Source: Proteus sp. FME41
GTDB taxonomy: Bacteria; Pseudomonadota; Gammaproteobacteria; Enterobacterales; Enterobacteriaceae
NCBI RefSeq assembly: GCF_014897315.1
Contig: NZ_JABUYL010000008.1
Coordinates: forward strand, 1-64,000
Length of the DNA stretch: 64,000 bases
Direction of reading: 5' to 3'
Below the pieces are notes generated by a model, which saw nothing but the letters and a program-made list of their open reading frames with translations, had not been told where the DNA came from and made no database searches. Below, in pieces: positions 60,764 through 64,000 of this stretch. A program made the translations under genes and the position numbers. Numbering within the stretch: position 1 is the first letter of the stretch; the number at the start of each line of letters is the position of its first letter.

Positions 60764-61141
60764 AGGGCACCTATAAAACGAGATCAGGAGTCAACGCCTT
60801 TTATCATATAGTTAAACCTGTTTTCTCTTATAGGACAAGAGAAAGATGATATAAAAAAGCTTAATTTTTTAATAATTAAATAAATAAGCTTGGTACAAAA
60901 AAACCTTTTTTATCTAATTAAAAAGAACATAATAATATTATTAATTATTATGTTTCTCTGATATTAAAATTCAACCTTCTTTATTTTAACACTCTATTTA
61001 TCTTTCTTATTTTTTGATCTCTATATATGTTAAATCTGTGCGATAAGACACAGTGACTTTCTTTGTTCTTTGCCAAAATAGGTTTATCGTTTTAGCTCAA
61101 ATTTTCTTATTTCTATTTTCTTTGAGTATAGGATCTTTTTT
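60764..61141. other. yidQ-yidE intergenic region lacking ibpAB
   Basis: 378 AT-rich bases with divergent promoters for yidQ and yidE. There is no ORF for the small heat-shock proteins IbpA or IbpB that fill this place in E. coli, nor a recognisable remnant. Confidence 0.6.
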
Positions 61142-62800
61142 ATGAGTGATATTGCATTAACAATGGTGATGTTGTCATTAGCAGGCGCTCTAGGTCTTTG
61201 GATTGGTAATATCAAAATCTATCGGGTCAGCTTAGGAATTGGTGGCGTCCTCTTTGGTGGTATTATTATTGGCCATTTTGCTCAGCATTATGACCTGTTA
61301 CTTAACGCTCAAACTCTTCATTTTATTCAAGAGTTTGGACTTATCCTTTTCGTTTATACCATTGGTATTCAAGTTGGCCCTGGTTTTTTCTCTTCATTAC
61401 GTGTTTCAGGTTTAAAACTTAATGCGTTTGCCATTTTAATTATTCTGCTTGGTTCCATCATAACAGCCTCTATTTATCGCTTATTTGATGTTCCTCTACC
61501 TATTATTTTGGGTATCTTTTCTGGTGCTGTCACCAATACCCCCTCATTGGGTGCAGGGCAACAAATACTCACTGACTTACATGTTGATCCCACGGCTGTC
61601 GGACAAATGGGAATGGCCTATGCAATGGCTTATCCTATGGGCATTTGTGGTATTTTGTTGGTCATGTGGCTTGTTCGTGTATTTTTTAAAATTAATATTG
61701 ATGAAGAAGCTAAAATATTTAACGATCAACAACATAGCACTAAAGAGACATTGCATACCATTAATATCGCCATTAGAAATCCCAATTTAGATGGCTTATT
61801 AATGCAAGATGTTCCTCTACTCAATGAAGATGCTATTGTATGTTCCCGCTTAAAACGCGGTGATAATATTATGGTCCCCATGCCATCAACCATTATTCAG
61901 CTAGGGGATTTACTGCATGTTGTCGGCTCAAAAGAAGATCTTAATAAAGTACGGATCATATTAGGTGAAGAAGTCGATGCTTCGCTTTCAACATCCACAA
62001 ACTTATTACAATCCGTACGTATCGTTGTCACTAATGATTCTGTATTAAGCAAGCGCTTAAAAGAACTTGATCTTAAAAGAAAATATGATGTTGTAGTGAC
62101 CCGATTAAACCGTGCAGGTATTGAGCTTATTCCAAGCAATAACAGTATGTTGCAGTTTGGGGATATTCTTAATGTTGTTGGTCGCCCTGAATCTATCGAA
62201 GCAATTACTGTGCTTTTAGGTAATGCTCGTCAAAAATTAGAACAAGTTCAGATGCTCCCTGTCTTTATTGGTATTGGCTTAGGGGTTTTACTCGGTTCTA
62301 TTCCTATTTTCATTCCTGGTATTCCCGTTGCCCTTAAATTGGGATTAGCGGGAGGTCCTCTGGTTGTTGCCTTAATTTTAGGGCGTATTGGGACATTTGG
62401 TAAGCTCTATTGGTTTATGCCCCCAAGTGCGAACTTGGCATTACGCGAGTTAGGTATTGTGATGTTTCTTGCTGTGGTAGGGCTTAATTCTGGTGGCGAA
62501 TTTATTGAAACACTAATTTATGGGCAAGGATTAAGTTGGATTGGCTACGGCATTCTCATTACGTTATTACCGTTACTGATTGTGGGTATGATAGCCAGAA
62601 TCTTCTTTAAGCTTAACTACCTAAGCCTTTGCGGAATGTTAGCTGGCTCAATGACCGATCCGCCAGCACTGGCCTTTGCAAACTCAATTCATAGCTCAAG
62701 TGGGGCTGCCGCACTTTCTTATGCCACAGTTTACCCTTTAGCGATGTTTCTACGCATAATAACACCACAATTAATGGCACTTATTATCTGGACGTTGTAG
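61142..62800 (+). CDS. yidE: AspT/YidE-family putative transporter
   Basis: The 552-residue inner-membrane protein has two five-helix AspT-like halves (1-170 and 370-552) around two central RCK-C domains (about 205-290 and 295-370, e.g. [18 protein letters not shown] and [16 protein letters not shown]). The duplicated motif reads [15 protein letters not shown] in the first half and [13 protein letters not shown] in the second. The family includes the aspartate/alanine exchanger AspT; YidE's substrate is unknown. The length equals that of E. coli YidE. Confidence 0.93.
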   Translation: MSDIALTMVMLSLAGALGLWIGNIKIYRVSLGIGGVLFGGIIIGHFAQHYDLLLNAQTLHFIQEFGLILFVYTIGIQVGPGFFSSLRVSGLKLNAFAILIILLGSIITASIYRLFDVPLPIILGIFSGAVTNTPSLGAGQQILTDLHVDPTAVGQMGMAYAMAYPMGICGILLVMWLVRVFFKINIDEEAKIFNDQQHSTKETLHTINIAIRNPNLDGLLMQDVPLLNEDAIVCSRLKRGDNIMVPMPSTIIQLGDLLHVVGSKEDLNKVRIILGEEVDASLSTSTNLLQSVRIVVTNDSVLSKRLKELDLKRKYDVVVTRLNRAGIELIPSNNSMLQFGDILNVVGRPESIEAITVLLGNARQKLEQVQMLPVFIGIGLGVLLGSIPIFIPGIPVALKLGLAGGPLVVALILGRIGTFGKLYWFMPPSANLALRELGIVMFLAVVGLNSGGEFIETLIYGQGLSWIGYGILITLLPLLIVGMIARIFFKLNYLSLCGMLAGSMTDPPALAFANSIHSSSGAAALSYATVYPLAMFLRIITPQLMALIIWTL

Positions 62801-63033
62801 CAAAAATAATAAATATATTAACCAGTTGAACTAAATATGTTATCAAAATCCACATTTTGCTTAACAGAGGGATAATTAAGGTCATGAATGGCTCTTATTT
62901 AAGCCATAGATTTTATAAATATCTGTTTTAATAGCTCTCGTGCTAAGAAATTTAGATTGAGACGGATTGCTAAATATTTAGTAATCAATTTCTTTCCGTC
63001 AAACTTATGCTCAAAAGTCCTCGTTATTGTCTT

Positions 63034-63065
63034 TGCCCCTTCTTCTCGCTGAAGGGGCATTTTTA
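63034..63065. terminator. yidE/avtA terminator
   Basis: The stem TGCCCCTTC/GAAGGGGCA (63034-63042 with 63051-63059) is followed by T6. It lies just before the avtA stop and serves transcription from yidE, possibly both ways. Confidence 0.88.
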
Positions 63066-64000
63066 TTAGATATTCACTGGCTGATAGATATTCTCGATTT
63101 CTTCAGCCAGAATTTTTATTCCTTTCTCGATTAACTCAGGTTCAGGCACATAATTCATCCGCATACATTGGTGAGCATGATCCCATGAATCTTCTAATCC
63201 TGGGAAAAAATAATGCCCTGGCACCATTAAAACTCCGCGTTTTTTCAAACGACGATAAAGTTCTTCACACGAAACGGGCAGGTCTTTAAACCAAAGCCAC
63301 AGGAAGATAGCACCTTCAGGTTTATGAATAAGGCAACGTTCTTCAGGCAGATAACGGCGAATGATATCAATCGTTTCAAGTACTCGTTGATGATAGAACG
63401 GCCCTATTACCTCTTGGGATAATCGCATTAAATCATCACGCTTTATCATTTCTAATGCCATAGCGGGCCCAATACCACCAGGCGCAAGACTAATAATGCC
63501 ATTAACGTTTGTAATAGCTGAAATCAGTTCTTCACTGGCGATAATAATTCCACAACGAGCCCCAGGTAAACCCAGTTTAGACAGGCTCATACAAAGGATT
63601 GTGTTCTCATTCCAACGAGGAGTTGCTTGAGAAAAAATAATGCCTGGAAATGGAACACCGTAAGCATTATCAATAATGAGAGGAATATTATGTTGTTTAG
63701 CCAAAGCCTCTAGCTTTTCAACTTCATCATCTGTGATGACATTGCCCGTTGGATTTGTTGGCCTTGAAACACAAATTGCACCAATATCGTCCCCAATTTT
63801 CAGGTGAGCAAAATCTACATGATATTTAAATTGTCCATTAGGCAACATTTCTATGGTTGGCTTATTTGCAACAAACAGATCTTCTTCTAGTCCAGAATCG
63901 GTATAACCAATATATTCAGGGGCTATAGGAAAAAGAATTTTACGTTTTTTCCCTTCTTCGGTTGTGCCACCTAATAAATTGAACAAATAGAAAAAAGCAC
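63066..64000 (-). CDS. avtA: Valine-pyruvate aminotransferase, C-terminal part (start beyond window)
   Basis: AvtA exchanges amino groups between valine and pyruvate, making alanine. The visible 311 codons match E. coli AvtA from AFFYLFNLLGGTT onward. The class I aminotransferase core is SRPTNPTGNVITDDEVEKL, the PLP lysine is in SMSLSKLGLPGARCGII, and the end is MRMNYVPEPELIEKGIKILAEEIE. The frame is open to base 64000, so a TTG inside it is not the start. About 105 N-terminal residues lie outside the window. Confidence 0.95.
   Translation of the reverse strand, partial: AFFYLFNLLGGTTEEGKKRKILFPIAPEYIGYTDSGLEEDLFVANKPTIEMLPNGQFKYHVDFAHLKIGDDIGAICVSRPTNPTGNVITDDEVEKLEALAKQHNIPLIIDNAYGVPFPGIIFSQATPRWNENTILCMSLSKLGLPGARCGIIIASEELISAITNVNGIISLAPGGIGPAMALEMIKRDDLMRLSQEVIGPFYHQRVLETIDIIRRYLPEERCLIHKPEGAIFLWLWFKDLPVSCEELYRRLKKRGVLMVPGHYFFPGLEDSWDHAHQCMRMNYVPEPELIEKGIKILAEEIENIYQPVNI

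Overview
The window is about 64 kb of chromosome from a low-GC member of the Enterobacterales, almost certainly the genus Proteus (Morganellaceae). The evidence is an enterobacterial gene order (tuf-fusA-rpsG-rpsL-tusBCD-yheO, fkpA/slyX/slyD/yheV/kefB/kefG/yheS, yheT-yheU-prkB, crp, argD-pabA, polA-spf, dsbA-srkA-yihD-mobAB, dppABCDF) written in AT-rich DNA, plus a type I membrane L-amino acid deaminase, a Proteus/Providencia hallmark. The exact species cannot be decided from the sequence alone. I see no prophage, complete IS element, CRISPR array or rRNA operon.

Layout. 0-5.2 kb: the str operon and the tus sulfur-relay genes, all on the minus strand. 5.2-6.7 kb: an EamA exporter inserted between yheO and fkpA, with a strong promoter and a Pro/Val-rich small ORF that looks like a leader peptide. 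6.8-13.6 kb: folding factors (fkpA, slyD), KefG-KefB and the ABC-F protein YheS. 13.9-21.8 kb: an insertion relative to E. coli between yheS and yheT, holding two tandem chemoreceptors, Aer, an RpiR-type regulator and a LysE exporter. All three receptors have near-consensus FliA (sigma-28) promoters at the same spacing. 21.9-28.4 kb: yheT-yheU-prkB, yhfA, crp, argD, pabA, ppiA. 28.7-37.3 kb: engB, Spot 42 RNA, an extra peptide deformylase, polA, dsbA, srkA, yihD, mobA, mobB. 37.3-42.4 kb: accessory metabolism, with a GH13 glucosidase and divergent LacI regulator, then the deaminase gene followed by an exported RidA-like protein. 43-51.1 kb: gor, rlmJ, a yqjC-like gene, yhjD, a tautomerase, a serine hydrolase, yhjJ, and a pdeK/hmsP-type gene that stops after HAMP and lacks GGDEF-EAL. 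51.6-57.3 kb: the dipeptide transporter. 57.8-64 kb: an orphan two-partner-secretion transporter, tRNA-Pro(TGG), two small envelope proteins, yidE, and the start-truncated avtA.

Themes. Amino-acid and peptide use recurs: Dpp uptake, membrane oxidative deamination with a likely imine-clearing partner, AvtA, ArgD, PabA and two exporters of amino-acid-like solutes. Motility is visible only as receptors. The main candidates for something undescribed are the deaminase/exported RidA pair, the leader peptide ahead of the EamA gene, and the orphan TpsB with an altered VRGF motif. Loss is also visible: pdeK is truncated, and ibpAB is missing between yidQ and yidE.
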